This document shows positions 35,626-45,423 of a DNA stretch of 64,000 nucleotides, piece after piece. Under the pieces are notes generated by a model. It ran no database searches. It saw only the letters and a list, made by a program, of their open reading frames with translations, and was not told the origin of the DNA. Position 1 is the first letter of the stretch; each line of letters begins with the position of its first letter. This stretch comes from Pseudomonadota bacterium (GTDB lineage Bacteria; Pseudomonadota; Gammaproteobacteria; Xanthomonadales; Wenzhouxiangellaceae). The translations under genes were made by a program, and so were the position numbers. The stretch spans positions 1,736,001-1,800,000 of the forward strand of contig CP053448.1 of assembly GCA_013285445.1 (NCBI GenBank). Direction: 5' to 3'.

Positions 35626-35699
35626 AGCACAATGGCCGTTCGGCGATATACTGACTCGACAACCGACGCTGAATTGCACAGGATCTGTCCGCTGCCACC

Positions 35700-37073
35700 G
35701 TGGCCGAAGCACGCCTCTCAACGCTGAGCAACGCCAAGACGCCGCCGCATTCCAATGAGGCAGAGCAGTCCTTGCTCGGCGCGCTCATGCTCTCGGTCGA
35801 GGCCTGGGACAAGGTTGCCGACCAGGTTGACGAAGCGGATTTCTACCGCGAGAGCCACCGCCTGATCTTTCGCGCCATCACGGAATTGTGCCAGCAGGGA
35901 CAGCCGTGCGATGCGGTAACCGTCAGCGAGTGGTTTGCCAGCCGCGGCCAGCTTGACCGGGTCGACGCGGGCGCGTACCTGACGATGCTGGCCAACGAGA
36001 CGCCCGGCGCCGTCAACGTGCTTGGTTATGCGCAGATCGTCCGCGAAAAATCAATACTGCGCAAACTGATCGAAATCGGTACGGAAATCTCGGACAGCGC
36101 ACTGCAGGCGCGCGGGCGCAGCAGCAAGGATGTGCTTGAGGAAGCCGAGCAGCGGATTTATGCGATTGCCGACCAGGGCGTTCATCGTACCTCGAGCTAC
36201 GTGCCCATTCAGCAGGTCATGGCCAGTGCCATGGACCTGCTCAGCGAACTCCAGGAAAACGAAGGTGACCTGACCGGGGTGCCGACCGGGTTTGCAGACC
36301 TTGACCGACGCACATCCGGACTGCAGAAGACCGATCTGATTATCGTGGCCGGTCGTCCGTCAATGGGCAAGACCAGTTTTGCCATGAATATTGCCGAACG
36401 GGCTGCGATTCGCTACAAGGTGCCGGTCGCGATCTTTTCAATGGAAATGTCGGATACACAGTTGGTGATGCGGCTGTTTTCCTCGCTTGGCCAGATTAAC
36501 CAGGAACGCCTGCGTACCGGCAATCTGGAAGTGCATGACTGGGTCAATCTGCGCTCGGCGATGAGCCTTCTGAAAAACGCCCGCATTTTTATTGACCAGA
36601 CCCCATCGCTGACGCCGACCGATCTGCGCGCCCGCGCCCGCAGGATGAAACGCGAGCATGATATCGGGCTGGTCGTCGTCGACTATCTGCAGCTGATGAA
36701 AGTCCCGGGCCATTCCGAGAATCGCACCAACGAGATCAGCGAGATCTCGCGCAGCCTCAAGGCGTTGGCCAAGGAGCTGAACGTGCCCGTTGTCGCCTTG
36801 TCGCAGCTCAATCGGGCGCTTGAACAACGCCCTGACAAGCGCCCGAAGATGGCCGATTTGCGCGAGTCGGGCGCGATCGAACAGGACGCGGACCTGATCC
36901 TGTTCATCTATCGTGACGAGGTCTACCACGAGGACTCGGCCGACAAGGGCAAGGCCGAAATCATCATCGGCAAGCACCGCAATGGCGCGACCGGCAGCTT
37001 CCCGCTGGCCTTCCAGGGCGAGTACGTGCGGTTTCGTGATTTTGCGCCGGATCATTACGGCCAGGACGTCTGA
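35700..37073 (+). CDS. dnaB: Replicative DNA helicase DnaB
   Basis: DnaB unwinds the replication fork as a hexamer. The 457 aa product has an N-terminal helical domain (NEAEQSLLGALML) and a RecA-like C-terminal domain with Walker A AGRPSMGKTSFAMNIA near residue 217. The motifs VVVDYLQLM, LSQLNRALEQR and the arginine-finger segment GKHRNGATG are also present. The start is GTG at 35700. alr follows after six bases. No intein was seen. Confidence 0.96.
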   Translation: MAEARLSTLSNAKTPPHSNEAEQSLLGALMLSVEAWDKVADQVDEADFYRESHRLIFRAITELCQQGQPCDAVTVSEWFASRGQLDRVDAGAYLTMLANETPGAVNVLGYAQIVREKSILRKLIEIGTEISDSALQARGRSSKDVLEEAEQRIYAIADQGVHRTSSYVPIQQVMASAMDLLSELQENEGDLTGVPTGFADLDRRTSGLQKTDLIIVAGRPSMGKTSFAMNIAERAAIRYKVPVAIFSMEMSDTQLVMRLFSSLGQINQERLRTGNLEVHDWVNLRSAMSLLKNARIFIDQTPSLTPTDLRARARRMKREHDIGLVVVDYLQLMKVPGHSENRTNEISEISRSLKALAKELNVPVVALSQLNRALEQRPDKRPKMADLRESGAIEQDADLILFIYRDEVYHEDSADKGKAEIIIGKHRNGATGSFPLAFQGEYVRFRDFAPDHYGQDV

Positions 37074-37079
37074 CGCTGC

Positions 37080-38159
37080 ATGGCGCGCAACACGATCGCG
37101 CGTATCGACCTCGAGGCGCTGGCGCACAACCTGGCCCAGGTGCGCGGGATGGCGCCGCACAGCCGGGTTATGGCCGTGGTCAAGGCCGATGCCTATGGCC
37201 ACCGCATCGATCTGTGTCTGCCCGCCCTGGCCGGGGCCGACATGCTGGCGGTCGCCACAATCGAGGAGGCGCGTGCCATTCGCCGCCTCGGCAACGGCTT
37301 GCCGGTGCTGCTGCTCGAAGGCATTACCGACCCGGGTGATCTGCCGGTAGCGCTGGATCTGGGGCTGGAGCTGACTGTCCATCATCCCGCTCAGGTGGCA
37401 GCGCTGGAGCGCTTCGGTCGTTCCCCATCGCCGCGTCTCTGGCTGAAGCTGGATACGGGGATGCACCGGCTCGGTGTCGATGCCCGCCTGGTCCCGGCGC
37501 TTCACGAGCGTCTGTTGTGCCTGGCGGGGGTGGAGCAGGTTAACCTGATGAGCCATCTGGCCTGTGCCGAACAGAGCGAGCATCCGCTCAACCGGATCCA
37601 GATCGAGCGCTTCGAGTCAGCGACTGCCGGGCTCGAAGGAGAGCGCTGTCTGGCCAACTCGGCCGGGCTGATCCACTTCCCGGCCGCGCGCCTGGACTGG
37701 GTTCGTGCCGGCCTGGCACTGTACGGTATCTCGCCACTGCCCGGGTGCACGGCGGCTGACCTGGATTTGCGACCGGTGATGACGCTCACGGCCGAACTGA
37801 TGGCGATCAACGAGATCGCCGCCGGTGAACGGGTCGGCTACGGCGCGCGGTTTACGGCCGGGCGCGACCTGCGCATCGGCGTGGCCAGCATTGGCTACGG
37901 TGACGGCTATCCGCGCAGCATGGCCGACGGCGCACCGGTGCTGGTGCGGGGAAAACGCTGCACGCTGGCCGGCCGGGTGTCGATGGATATGATCACCATC
38001 GATCTGAGCGACTGTCCCGAAGCAGCCATCGGTGATCCGGTCATACTGTGGGGGTCGGGCCTGCCGATCGAAACGCTCGCCCTGGCCGCCGACACCATTC
38101 CCTACGAGCTGGTTTGTCGCCTCACTCGCCGGGTGCGGTACCGATCCGCGGGGTCGTGA
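37080..38159 (+). CDS. alr: Alanine racemase
   Basis: This PLP enzyme makes D-alanine for peptidoglycan. The 359 aa product has the PLP-Lys motif AVVKADAYGH near residue 36. The catalytic Tyr is in GERVGYGARF near residue 255, and VSMDMITIDLSDCP and the substrate-binding Arg region are intact. The dnaB-alr order is common in gammaproteobacteria. Length is normal. Confidence 0.95.
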   Translation: MARNTIARIDLEALAHNLAQVRGMAPHSRVMAVVKADAYGHRIDLCLPALAGADMLAVATIEEARAIRRLGNGLPVLLLEGITDPGDLPVALDLGLELTVHHPAQVAALERFGRSPSPRLWLKLDTGMHRLGVDARLVPALHERLLCLAGVEQVNLMSHLACAEQSEHPLNRIQIERFESATAGLEGERCLANSAGLIHFPAARLDWVRAGLALYGISPLPGCTAADLDLRPVMTLTAELMAINEIAAGERVGYGARFTAGRDLRIGVASIGYGDGYPRSMADGAPVLVRGKRCTLAGRVSMDMITIDLSDCPEAAIGDPVILWGSGLPIETLALAADTIPYELVCRLTRRVRYRSAGS

Positions 38160-38215
38160 GGACAGCGCGCCCGGCACTGCGCTAAAATACACGACCTTTC
38201 AGGTATTTGAGTCCG

Positions 38216-39559
38216 ATGAGCGGAAAGCTTTACATCCAGACCCACGGCTGTCAGATGAACGAGTACGATTCGGAAAAGATGGCCGAGGTGCTCGCGGTTT
38301 CGCATGGACTGACGGTAACCGACTGCCCTGAAGAGGCCGACGTCATCCTGATCAACACCTGCTCGATTCGGGAGAAGGCGCAGGAGAAAGTGTTTTCCCA
38401 GCTTGGGCGCTGGCGTCCGATCAAGCGCGACAACCCGGATGTCGTCATTGGCGTGGCCGGCTGTGTGGCCAGTCAGGAAGGGGACAACATCGTTCGCCGT
38501 TCACCCTTTGTCGACCTGGTATTCGGACCACAGACCATTCATCGCTTGCCGCAGATGCTCGACCGCGTGCGTCGGTCGGGGCAGCCGCAAATCGATATCA
38601 GCTTCCCGGAAATCGAGAAGTTCGACCATCTGCCGCCGGCCGGCGCCAGGGGCGCAACGGCGTTCGTGTCCGTCATGGAAGGCTGCAGCAAGTACTGCTC
38701 GTTCTGCGTCGTCCCCTATACGCGTGGTGAAGAGATCAGCCGGCCGCTCGACGACGTGATTGCCGAGGTAGCCGGGCTGGCCGGGCAGGGGGTGCGCGAG
38801 GTCAATCTGCTCGGCCAGAATGTGAACGCCTATCGCGGCCCGATGCATGAGGGCGGCAGCGCCGACCTGGCGATGCTCATTCGCTACGTTGCCCATATCG
38901 ACGGGATCGAGCGAATCCGGTTCACGACCTCGCATCCGGTCGAGTTTTCCGACCGCCTCATCGAAGCCTTCGCCGATGTGCCCCAACTGGTCAACTATCT
39001 GCATCTGCCGGTTCAGTCAGGATCGGATCGCATACTGACTTTGATGAAACGTGGTCACACGGTGCTGGAGTACAAGCAGAAGATCCGCCGGTTGCGCGAG
39101 GTGCGACCCGACATTGCGCTCAGCTCGGACTTCATCGTCGGCTTTCCCGGCGAGACCGAACACGATTTCGCCCGAACGCTGGAGCTGGTGCAAGAGCTGC
39201 GCTTCGACCAGAGCTTCAGCTTCATCTATTCAGCCCGGCCGGGCACGCCGGCAGCATCGTTCCCTGACAACGTCACGCTCGAAGAGAAGAAGGAGCGGCT
39301 GCGTCGGCTGCAGGAGCAGCTCAATGCCCAGGCCGCCGGCTATGCCCGGGCCATGGTGAACACCCGCCAGCGCGTGATCGTCGAAGGGCGCAGCCGCAAG
39401 AACAATGACGAGTGGGCCGGGCGGACCGAGAACAACCGGGTTGTGAACTTCCCCGGCCCGGCGCGGGGTGTGGGCCCGGTCGCCGAGGTCATCATCACAC
39501 AGGCGCTGGCCAACTCGCTGCGCGGACGACTGGCCAGTTCCGAAACTGCCGCCGCCTGA
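38216..39559 (+). CDS. miaB: tRNA-2-methylthio-N6-dimethylallyladenosine synthase
   Basis: MiaB adds the methylthio group to i6A37 of tRNAs reading UNN codons. The 447 aa product has an N-terminal UPF0004 domain ([17 protein letters not shown], cysteines in [10 protein letters not shown] and VAGCVA), the radical-SAM motif CSKYCSFC and a C-terminal TRAM domain. The ATG at 38216 is used; a TTG at 38207 is an alternative nine bases upstream. It opens a miaB-ybeZ-ybeY-corC block as in E. coli. Confidence 0.95.
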   Translation: MSGKLYIQTHGCQMNEYDSEKMAEVLAVSHGLTVTDCPEEADVILINTCSIREKAQEKVFSQLGRWRPIKRDNPDVVIGVAGCVASQEGDNIVRRSPFVDLVFGPQTIHRLPQMLDRVRRSGQPQIDISFPEIEKFDHLPPAGARGATAFVSVMEGCSKYCSFCVVPYTRGEEISRPLDDVIAEVAGLAGQGVREVNLLGQNVNAYRGPMHEGGSADLAMLIRYVAHIDGIERIRFTTSHPVEFSDRLIEAFADVPQLVNYLHLPVQSGSDRILTLMKRGHTVLEYKQKIRRLREVRPDIALSSDFIVGFPGETEHDFARTLELVQELRFDQSFSFIYSARPGTPAASFPDNVTLEEKKERLRRLQEQLNAQAAGYARAMVNTRQRVIVEGRSRKNNDEWAGRTENNRVVNFPGPARGVGPVAEVIITQALANSLRGRLASSETAAA

Positions 39560-40528
39560 ATGAATGCGGCCGCGGAATCGGTGGTGACGCTGGAACTCGA
39601 GCCGGTCGACAACGAACGGCTGGCGAACCTGTGTGGACATCTGGACGAGCATCTGCGCCTGATCGAGCGGCGGCTTGGTGTGTCCGTTTCGGCGCGCGGC
39701 AACCTGTTTAGCGTGGAAGGCGATGGCGACGCCGTGCGCATTGGCTGTCGCCTGCTCGAGCGGCTCTACCGGCTGTCGGACAGTGAAATCCTGACCCCGG
39801 CCGTGATTAACCTGCACCTGCAGCAGTCCGGTCTGGAAGAAGACGACGCCGACGCCACCGAAATCGGCATTCGCACCCGGCGCGGACTGGTTCGCGGACG
39901 CGGGCCGAACCAGCGGCGTTATCTGCAGCGTATTGGCGATAACGTAGTCAATTTCGGGGTCGGGCCGGCCGGCACCGGCAAGACTTTTCTGGCCGTGGCC
40001 TGTGCCGTGGATGCGCTGGAGTCCGACCGCGTTCAGCGCATTGTGCTGGTGCGCCCGGCCGTCGAGGCCGGAGAGCGTCTGGGTTTTCTGCCGGGGGATC
40101 TGGCCCAGAAGGTCGATCCCTACCTGCGTCCGCTGCACGATGCGCTCTATGAAATGCTGGGTTTCGAGCGTGCCGCGCGTCTGACCGAGCGCAACGTCAT
40201 CGAGGTTGCGCCGCTGGCCTACATGCGCGGGCGCTCGCTCAACGACGCCTTCGTCATTCTTGACGAGGCGCAAAACACGACCTCGGAGCAGATGAAGATG
40301 TTCCTGACGCGCATTGGCTTTGGCTCGAAGGCGGTCATTACCGGTGATCTGACCCAGATCGACCTGCCGCCCCAGGCCCAGTCCGGGCTGCGCCAGGCCA
40401 TTGCCCTGCTCAGGGCGGTTGAAGGGGTCAGCACCACGTTCTTCGATGCAAGGGACGTGGTGCGTCATCCGATCGTGCGGCGCATCGTCGAGGCCTATGA
40501 AAGCGCGTCCGATGACAACAACAACTGA
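39560..40528 (+). CDS. ybeZ: PhoH-like ATPase YbeZ
   Basis: YbeZ is a PhoH-family NTPase that partners with the endoribonuclease YbeY in rRNA maturation. The 322 aa product has an N-terminal RNA-binding-like region (about 1-110). Walker A is GPAGTGKTFLAVACA near residue 135, and Walker B is NDAFVILDEAQNTT. It starts directly after the miaB stop and overlaps ybeY by 17 bases. Confidence 0.94.
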   Translation: MNAAAESVVTLELEPVDNERLANLCGHLDEHLRLIERRLGVSVSARGNLFSVEGDGDAVRIGCRLLERLYRLSDSEILTPAVINLHLQQSGLEEDDADATEIGIRTRRGLVRGRGPNQRRYLQRIGDNVVNFGVGPAGTGKTFLAVACAVDALESDRVQRIVLVRPAVEAGERLGFLPGDLAQKVDPYLRPLHDALYEMLGFERAARLTERNVIEVAPLAYMRGRSLNDAFVILDEAQNTTSEQMKMFLTRIGFGSKAVITGDLTQIDLPPQAQSGLRQAIALLRAVEGVSTTFFDARDVVRHPIVRRIVEAYESASDDNNN

Positions 40529-40991
40529 ACGGGCCGCGCCAGAGCTGGCGATCCAGCGGCCCTGTCGGTCGCCGGCCATGCCGGCCGACGATGAAATCCG
40601 TGCGATTGCGGCGGTTGCGCTCGAGGATGTCGATGCGGCGGTTGTCGGGGTGCGGATCGTCGGTGAGCGAGAGGGAGGCGAACTCAATGCACGCTGGCGC
40701 GGACGGGATTACGCCTCCAACGTGCTCAGTTTTCCGGCCACCCTGTCGCCGGGCGTCGGTATCAACCTGCTGGGCGACATTGCGCTGTGCGCACCGCTGG
40801 TCGAGCGTGAAGCCCACGCGCAGGGCAAGTCGGTGTACGATCATTTTGCCCACTTGCTGGTTCACGGTATCTTGCATCTGCGCGGCTTCGACCATATTTC
40901 TGACGCACAGGCGGCCGCCATGGAAGCCCGGGAAACCGAGCTGCTGGCCCGACTTGACATTGGCAACCCTTACTTGAGCGATGAAACCTGA
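40512..40991 (+). CDS. ybeY: Endoribonuclease YbeY
   Basis: YbeY is a metal-dependent RNase needed for 16S rRNA 3' maturation. The 159 aa product has the zinc motif HLLVHGILHLRGFDH (His-x3-His-x5-His) and the conserved NVLSFPA. The start ATG at 40512 is inferred from the family length; the open frame begins further upstream inside ybeZ. It overlaps its partner gene ybeZ. Confidence 0.93.
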   Translation: MTTTTERAAPELAIQRPCRSPAMPADDEIRAIAAVALEDVDAAVVGVRIVGEREGGELNARWRGRDYASNVLSFPATLSPGVGINLLGDIALCAPLVEREAHAQGKSVYDHFAHLLVHGILHLRGFDHISDAQAAAMEARETELLARLDIGNPYLSDET

Positions 40992-41048
40992 TTTGCCCCG
41001 TCGTGCAGCGACCGCCGCGGAAGCGGTTCGTCGGCTACCAGGCCACTC

Positions 41049-41885
41049 ATGAGCGAAGACCCTTCCGACAGTAGCAACGGCCAGGGTCGCGGCTGGCTGG
41101 AGCGGCTCGGGCGCGCCTTTGGAGCGGAGCCCAAAACCCGCGAAGGGCTGATCGAGCTGCTGCGCGATCTGTCCGGTCAGGGCCTGATCGAAGGCGACAC
41201 GCTGGCCATGCTGGAGGGCGCGCTGGAGGTCGACGAACTGCAGGTTCGCGATGTCATGATTCCGCGTTCGCATATGGTGGTGATTGCCGACGGCGCGCCG
41301 CTCGAAGAGATTCTGCCGATCATCATCGAGTCGGGGCACTCCCGCTTTCCGGTCGTCGGCGAGGATCGCGACGAGATTAAGGGCATCTTGCTGGCCAAAG
41401 ATCTGCTCAGGCTGGTTTCCAACGGTCGCGAACTGTCGCTTGATGACCTGCTGCGCAGCCCGGTCATCATCCCCGAGTCAAAGCGGCTCAATGTTTTGCT
41501 TCGGGAGTTTCGCGTCAGCAAGAATCACATGGCCATCGTGGTTGACGAGTATGGCGGAGTGTCCGGCCTGATCACGATCGAGGATGTACTCGAGGAAATC
41601 GTCGGCGATATCGACGACGAGCACGATGCCGATGCCGTTGCCGACATCGAGCGCGTCGATGATGGCAAGTACCTGGTGCAGGCGCTGACCGCGATCGACG
41701 ATTTCAACGAGTCATTGGGAACCCAGTTCAGCGATGATGAATACGATACCATCGGCGGCCTGGTCGTGGCCGAGTTCGGACGGCTGCCAGAGACCGGTGA
41801 GTCGGTCGACATCGGTGACTGGACCTTTTTGGTAACCAGCGCCGACGACCGTCGACTGCACGCCATGGAAGTCAGTCAGAACTGA
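41049..41885 (+). CDS. corC: CorC/HlyC-family CBS-domain protein
   Basis: This 278 aa soluble protein is the usual third member of the ybeZ-ybeY-corC block. It has a tandem CBS pair (about 65-195: VRDVMIPRSHMVVI, NHMAIVVDEYGGVSGLITIE) and a C-terminal CorC_HlyC domain (FNESLGTQF, YDTIGGLV). E. coli CorC has been linked to Mg/Co efflux, but its true role is uncertain. The expected lnt gene does not follow; an unrelated convergent gene does. Confidence 0.93.
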   Translation: MSEDPSDSSNGQGRGWLERLGRAFGAEPKTREGLIELLRDLSGQGLIEGDTLAMLEGALEVDELQVRDVMIPRSHMVVIADGAPLEEILPIIIESGHSRFPVVGEDRDEIKGILLAKDLLRLVSNGRELSLDDLLRSPVIIPESKRLNVLLREFRVSKNHMAIVVDEYGGVSGLITIEDVLEEIVGDIDDEHDADAVADIERVDDGKYLVQALTAIDDFNESLGTQFSDDEYDTIGGLVVAEFGRLPETGESVDIGDWTFLVTSADDRRLHAMEVSQN

Positions 41886-41961
41886 TGTTTGACAGGCTCC
41901 TTGCTTATTATTAACCCGGCACGAATGTAGATCACATTCAGGGCCTCAAGCGGGATTCGAA

Positions 41962-42675
41962 TCAAGGCGTCGCATCGGCCGGCCGGCTAAGCAGGTGATC
42001 GGCGCGATCGAGGCTGATGAAGCTCTTGGGATGTCGCGCTGCAGCAAAGATCCGCTGGGCGTGTTCGATGGATACGGTCGGGTCGAGCGGCGAGTGGAGT
42101 ACCAGCAGCGCCCGATGCAGATTGCCCAGGCGCTGTTCGATATCGTGCGAGTGGGCGTCCTCGACGAAATCGTGACGAATGCGAAAGCTGCGGCCGCCAA
42201 GGATGACCTCCGCGCTGCCGGCCGCCCTGATCTCGTCGAGTTGATGGTCGAAGTGCTTGAGCACGTTGGTCGGGCTTGATGGGGCAGCGATAGTGGTGAT
42301 GGCACGGACGCTTGCCAGGCGTTCGGCCACGGCAAGAACGGCGGTACCACCGAGCGAGTGACCAACCAGCAGCTGCGGCGGCGCCAGCGTTTTCGTCAGG
42401 TAGTGCGCGGCATCTTCGAGATCGTCGAGGTTGCTTGAGAATGTGGTGTCGGCGAATTCACCTTCGCTCTCGCCCAGGCCGGTAAAGTCGAAGCGCAACA
42501 AGGCGAAGCCGGCTTCGGCCAGAGCGCGACTGATCTCTCGGGCGGCGCGGATGTCGCGGCCGCAGGTAAAACAGTGCGCGAACAGTGCGGTCGCCCTGAA
42601 TTCACCGTTTGGCGGTCGTTCCAGGTTGCCGGTCAGCTGGACGCCGGCTCGGTTCGCAAACCGGATTCTGGACAT
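41962..42675 (-). CDS. Alpha/beta hydrolase (OsmC-associated type, hydrolase part only)
   Basis: This 237 aa hydrolase has the nucleophile elbow VGHSLGG (Ser), the oxyanion-type FAHCFTC segment, an acid residue in LHSPLDPTVSIEH and the catalytic His in DRADHLL. Similar proteins I know of are fused to a C-terminal OsmC domain; here the protein ends right after the hydrolase. The substrate is unknown. The ATG at 42675 is used; the frame runs on upstream to 43662 through the next gene and is not credible there. Confidence 0.72.
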   Translation of the reverse strand: MSRIRFANRAGVQLTGNLERPPNGEFRATALFAHCFTCGRDIRAAREISRALAEAGFALLRFDFTGLGESEGEFADTTFSSNLDDLEDAAHYLTKTLAPPQLLVGHSLGGTAVLAVAERLASVRAITTIAAPSSPTNVLKHFDHQLDEIRAAGSAEVILGGRSFRIRHDFVEDAHSHDIEQRLGNLHRALLVLHSPLDPTVSIEHAQRIFAAARHPKSFISLDRADHLLSRPADATP

Positions 42676-42747
42676 GGCTGGCTGGTGTGGGTTCACGGTC
42701 CAGTATGAGGCACAATGGGAGCCTGCGCGATACGGACTAACCGAAGG

Positions 42748-43938
42748 ATGGCACGACTGATTCCGGGCCGGCTGTGCCGGGTTGCTTTGCTGCTGCTCTG
42801 CCATGCCCTGCCGGCAGCCGGCCAGGAAGCGTGGCTGGTCACGTATGGGCCGGGGAAGGAGGTGTGGGAGCGCTTCGGTCACAATGCGCTGTGGTTGCGC
42901 GACACCGAACGCGATCTGGATCATGTCTTCAGCTTCGGCTATTTTGAAATCGACGAGCCCGGTTTTCATCTCGATTTTGCCCGCGGACGAATGCGCTATT
43001 TCGGCTCGGCCTCGACGCCGGAACGCGAGTTTGCCTTCTACCGCATGCGCGATCGTTCCATCGCGATTCAGCGGCTCAATCTTGATCACCGGCAGATCCG
43101 TCAGCTGCACGGACTGCTCTACGAAGCGATCTTTCCGATTCCGCAGTACTACGACTATGACTACTTTTTTCACAACTGTTCGACCTGGCTGCGCGACCTG
43201 ATCGACGAGGTCACCGGAGGCGGGCTGCGCAGCCAGTTCGAGGCCTGGCCGGCGCGGATGAACTTCCGTGACCATATCCGACGCCTCAACGAGGATCGTG
43301 TCGGGCTGCATATCGGGCTTAACCTGCTGCTTGGTCCCGAGATCGACCGGCCACGCAGTGCCTGGGAAGAAGCCTTCCTGCCCGGTGCGCTGGCGCACTG
43401 GGTCGGCCGGGCGCGCGTCGGGGGCGAGCCATTGGTGCTTGAATCCGAACAGCTTTATGCATCGGTGACGCACCGGCGCCCGGACAGTCCTGGGGGTTTG
43501 TGGTGGTTTTATGGGGGGCTCGGGCTGCTGAGTCTGGCGCTGATCCTGATGCCGCTGATGCTCGGCAACAGCTTCTGGCCGCTGTTGCCCTGGCGGCTGG
43601 CTGTGGTGGTCACCGGGCTTGGCGGATTGGTAATCGTGTTGATGTGGTTCGGCACCGCTCACGACGTGATTGCGGGCAATGCCATGGTGCTCATGCTCAA
43701 CCCGGCCTGGTTGCTTGTGCTGCTGCCCCTAGCGGGCTTTGCGGCTCGGCTGCTGTGGTGGCTGCTGCTGGCAGGGGCATGTGCCGGGGCCATTGTGCTG
43801 GGCTGGCCTGAAGGCCCGCAGTATCGCGGCGAACTGCTGGCCTGGCTGGTGCCGATGCTTGCCGGGATGTTCCTGCTGGCGCGATGGCGCCCGGAATCGG
43901 GCAGTGCCGGTGCCGAATCGATCAGCCGACCACGCTGA
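42748..43938 (+). CDS. DUF4105 (Lnb N-terminal) membrane protein
   Basis: This 396 aa envelope protein has a signal peptide (GRLCRVALLLLCHALPAAG) and a periplasmic DUF4105/Lnb-type domain (about 25-240). Within it, WERFGHNALWLRD, FSFGYFEI, YDYDYFFHNCSTWLRDLI and the His/Cys positions resemble an NlpC-like cysteine hydrolase. Five or six transmembrane helices follow from about residue 255. The activity is not established for the family; a role in envelope or lipid remodelling is a guess. It is convergent with yjbQ, overlapping by 17 bases. Confidence 0.8.
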   Translation: MARLIPGRLCRVALLLLCHALPAAGQEAWLVTYGPGKEVWERFGHNALWLRDTERDLDHVFSFGYFEIDEPGFHLDFARGRMRYFGSASTPEREFAFYRMRDRSIAIQRLNLDHRQIRQLHGLLYEAIFPIPQYYDYDYFFHNCSTWLRDLIDEVTGGGLRSQFEAWPARMNFRDHIRRLNEDRVGLHIGLNLLLGPEIDRPRSAWEEAFLPGALAHWVGRARVGGEPLVLESEQLYASVTHRRPDSPGGLWWFYGGLGLLSLALILMPLMLGNSFWPLLPWRLAVVVTGLGGLVIVLMWFGTAHDVIAGNAMVLMLNPAWLLVLLPLAGFAARLLWWLLLAGACAGAIVLGWPEGPQYRGELLAWLVPMLAGMFLLARWRPESGSAGAESISRPR

Positions 43939-44332
43939 TCACGATCTGCCGCCGATGAGGGCGGTGGCGGTGCTCCCACAGGAAAACGCCCTGCCAGCGG
44001 CCCAGGGCCAGACGACCGTCACGGATCGGAATGGTCAGGCTGGTCTGGGTCAGCGCCGTGCGAACGTGCGCCGTCATGTCGTCGGGCCCCTCGGCGGTGT
44101 GAACGTAGCGGGGATCGCCGTCGGGGGCGAGCGCCGAGAAAAAGGTCTCGAGATCACGCTGGACATCCGGATCGGCGTTTTCGTTGATCAGAAGCGAGGC
44201 CGAAGTGTGCTGGACGAATACATGACACAGTCCGCTGGTTACTGCTGCCTGTTCGACCAACAATGCCAGCCGGCCGGTGATGTCGCTGAGCCCGCGTCCG
44301 GCAGTCTGAATGGTCAGCACGGTCTGGGTCAT
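43922..44332 (-). CDS. yjbQ: YjbQ/UPF0047 family protein
   Basis: This 136 aa protein of the UPF0047 family has the conserved HVFVQHTSASLLINENADPDV, VHTAEGPDDM, and GRLALGRWQGVFLWEHR. Members show weak thiamine-phosphate synthase activity, but the physiological role is unclear. It starts one base into the stop of prfA and is likely part of the hemA-prfA transcript. Confidence 0.9.
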   Translation of the reverse strand: MTQTVLTIQTAGRGLSDITGRLALLVEQAAVTSGLCHVFVQHTSASLLINENADPDVQRDLETFFSALAPDGDPRYVHTAEGPDDMTAHVRTALTQTSLTIPIRDGRLALGRWQGVFLWEHRHRPHRRQIVISVVG

Positions 44333-45423
44333 CAGTGCGCCTGGCGGGCCAGCTCGGCCAGCAGTTCGGCCTGGTGCGCCTCGATCAGCGGATCAATGAC
44401 CGGGTCAAGATGTCCGGCCATGACGCTGTCGAGTTCGTAGAGCGTCAGGCCGATGCGATGGTCGGTCATTCGACCCTGTGGAAAATTATAGGTGCGAATT
44501 CGCTCCGAGCGGTCGCCGGAGCCGACCTGAAGCTTGCGTTCGGCCGCGCGTTCGCTCCGCTGCTGTTCGACCTCCGCTTCCAGCAGCCGCGCGTGGAGCA
44601 GGCTCAATGCGCGCGCCTTGTTCTTGTGCTGCGAGCGCTCGTCCTGACATTCGACCACAATGCCGGTGGGCAGGTGGGTGATTCGAATGGCCGAGTCGGT
44701 GGTGTTGACGTGCTGACCACCGGCGCCGGAAGAACGAAACGTGTCGATGCGCAGATCGTTGGGGTTGACCGTCACTGTCTCGATATCGTCGACTTCGGGC
44801 AGGATGGCAACCGTGCAGGCCGAGGTGTGGATGCGGCCCTGCGACTCGGTGGCCGGCACACGCTGGACCCGATGCACGCCGGATTCGAACTTCAGCCGCG
44901 AGTAGGCGCCCTGGCCGATGATGCGGGCGATAACCTCGCGGAATCCGCCGGATTCGCTGTCATGCGATGACATGATCTCGACCCGCCAGCGGCGCTGCTC
45001 GGCGTAGCGGCTGTACATGCGCAGCAGGTCGCCGGCAAACAGGCCGGCCTCCTGGCCGCCGGTGCCGGCACGGATTTCCAGGAAAATGTTGCGTTCGTCG
45101 TTCGGGTCGCGCGGCAGCAGCTGTCGCTGCAGAGCTGACTCAAGCGCCTGCTGCTGCTGTTTCAGTGCTTCGATCTCGTCGCCGGCCATGCGCCGCAGTT
45201 CGTCGTCCGAGTCATCGAGCATGGCCTGAGCGTCGGCTATCGCGGCCTCCAGTGCCTGGTAGTCCCTCCACACCCGAATGATGGGTTCGAGCTCGCCGTA
45301 TTCACGGGACAGGTCGGCAAACTGCTGCCGGTCGGCGATGATCTCCGGCGAGGCGAGCAGCTGTGCGAGCTCCTCGCAGCGCTCGGCCGCCTCGGCCAGG
45401 CGGCGGCGAATGCCCTCGTTCAT
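44332..45423 (-). CDS. prfA: Peptide chain release factor 1
   Basis: RF1 ends translation at UAG and UAA. The 363 aa product has the GGQ loop ([11 protein letters not shown]) whose Gln is the PrmC methylation site, the domain-2 recognition region with [10 protein letters not shown] and the HKNKARAL block. Normally prmC follows, but here yjbQ does. The start overlaps the hemA stop by four bases, the usual hemA-prfA pairing. Confidence 0.96.
   Translation of the reverse strand: MNEGIRRRLAEAAERCEELAQLLASPEIIADRQQFADLSREYGELEPIIRVWRDYQALEAAIADAQAMLDDSDDELRRMAGDEIEALKQQQQALESALQRQLLPRDPNDERNIFLEIRAGTGGQEAGLFAGDLLRMYSRYAEQRRWRVEIMSSHDSESGGFREVIARIIGQGAYSRLKFESGVHRVQRVPATESQGRIHTSACTVAILPEVDDIETVTVNPNDLRIDTFRSSGAGGQHVNTTDSAIRITHLPTGIVVECQDERSQHKNKARALSLLHARLLEAEVEQQRSERAAERKLQVGSGDRSERIRTYNFPQGRMTDHRIGLTLYELDSVMAGHLDPVIDPLIEAHQAELLAELARQAH

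Noticed and set aside
39230..40687. A 485-codon minus-strand frame across miaB, ybeZ and ybeY
   Set aside because: It covers three well-supported genes on the other strand.
42675..43662. An N-terminal extension of the alpha/beta hydrolase frame to 566 codons
   Set aside because: The extension runs antisense through the DUF4105 gene and lacks family similarity; the hydrolase starts at 42675.
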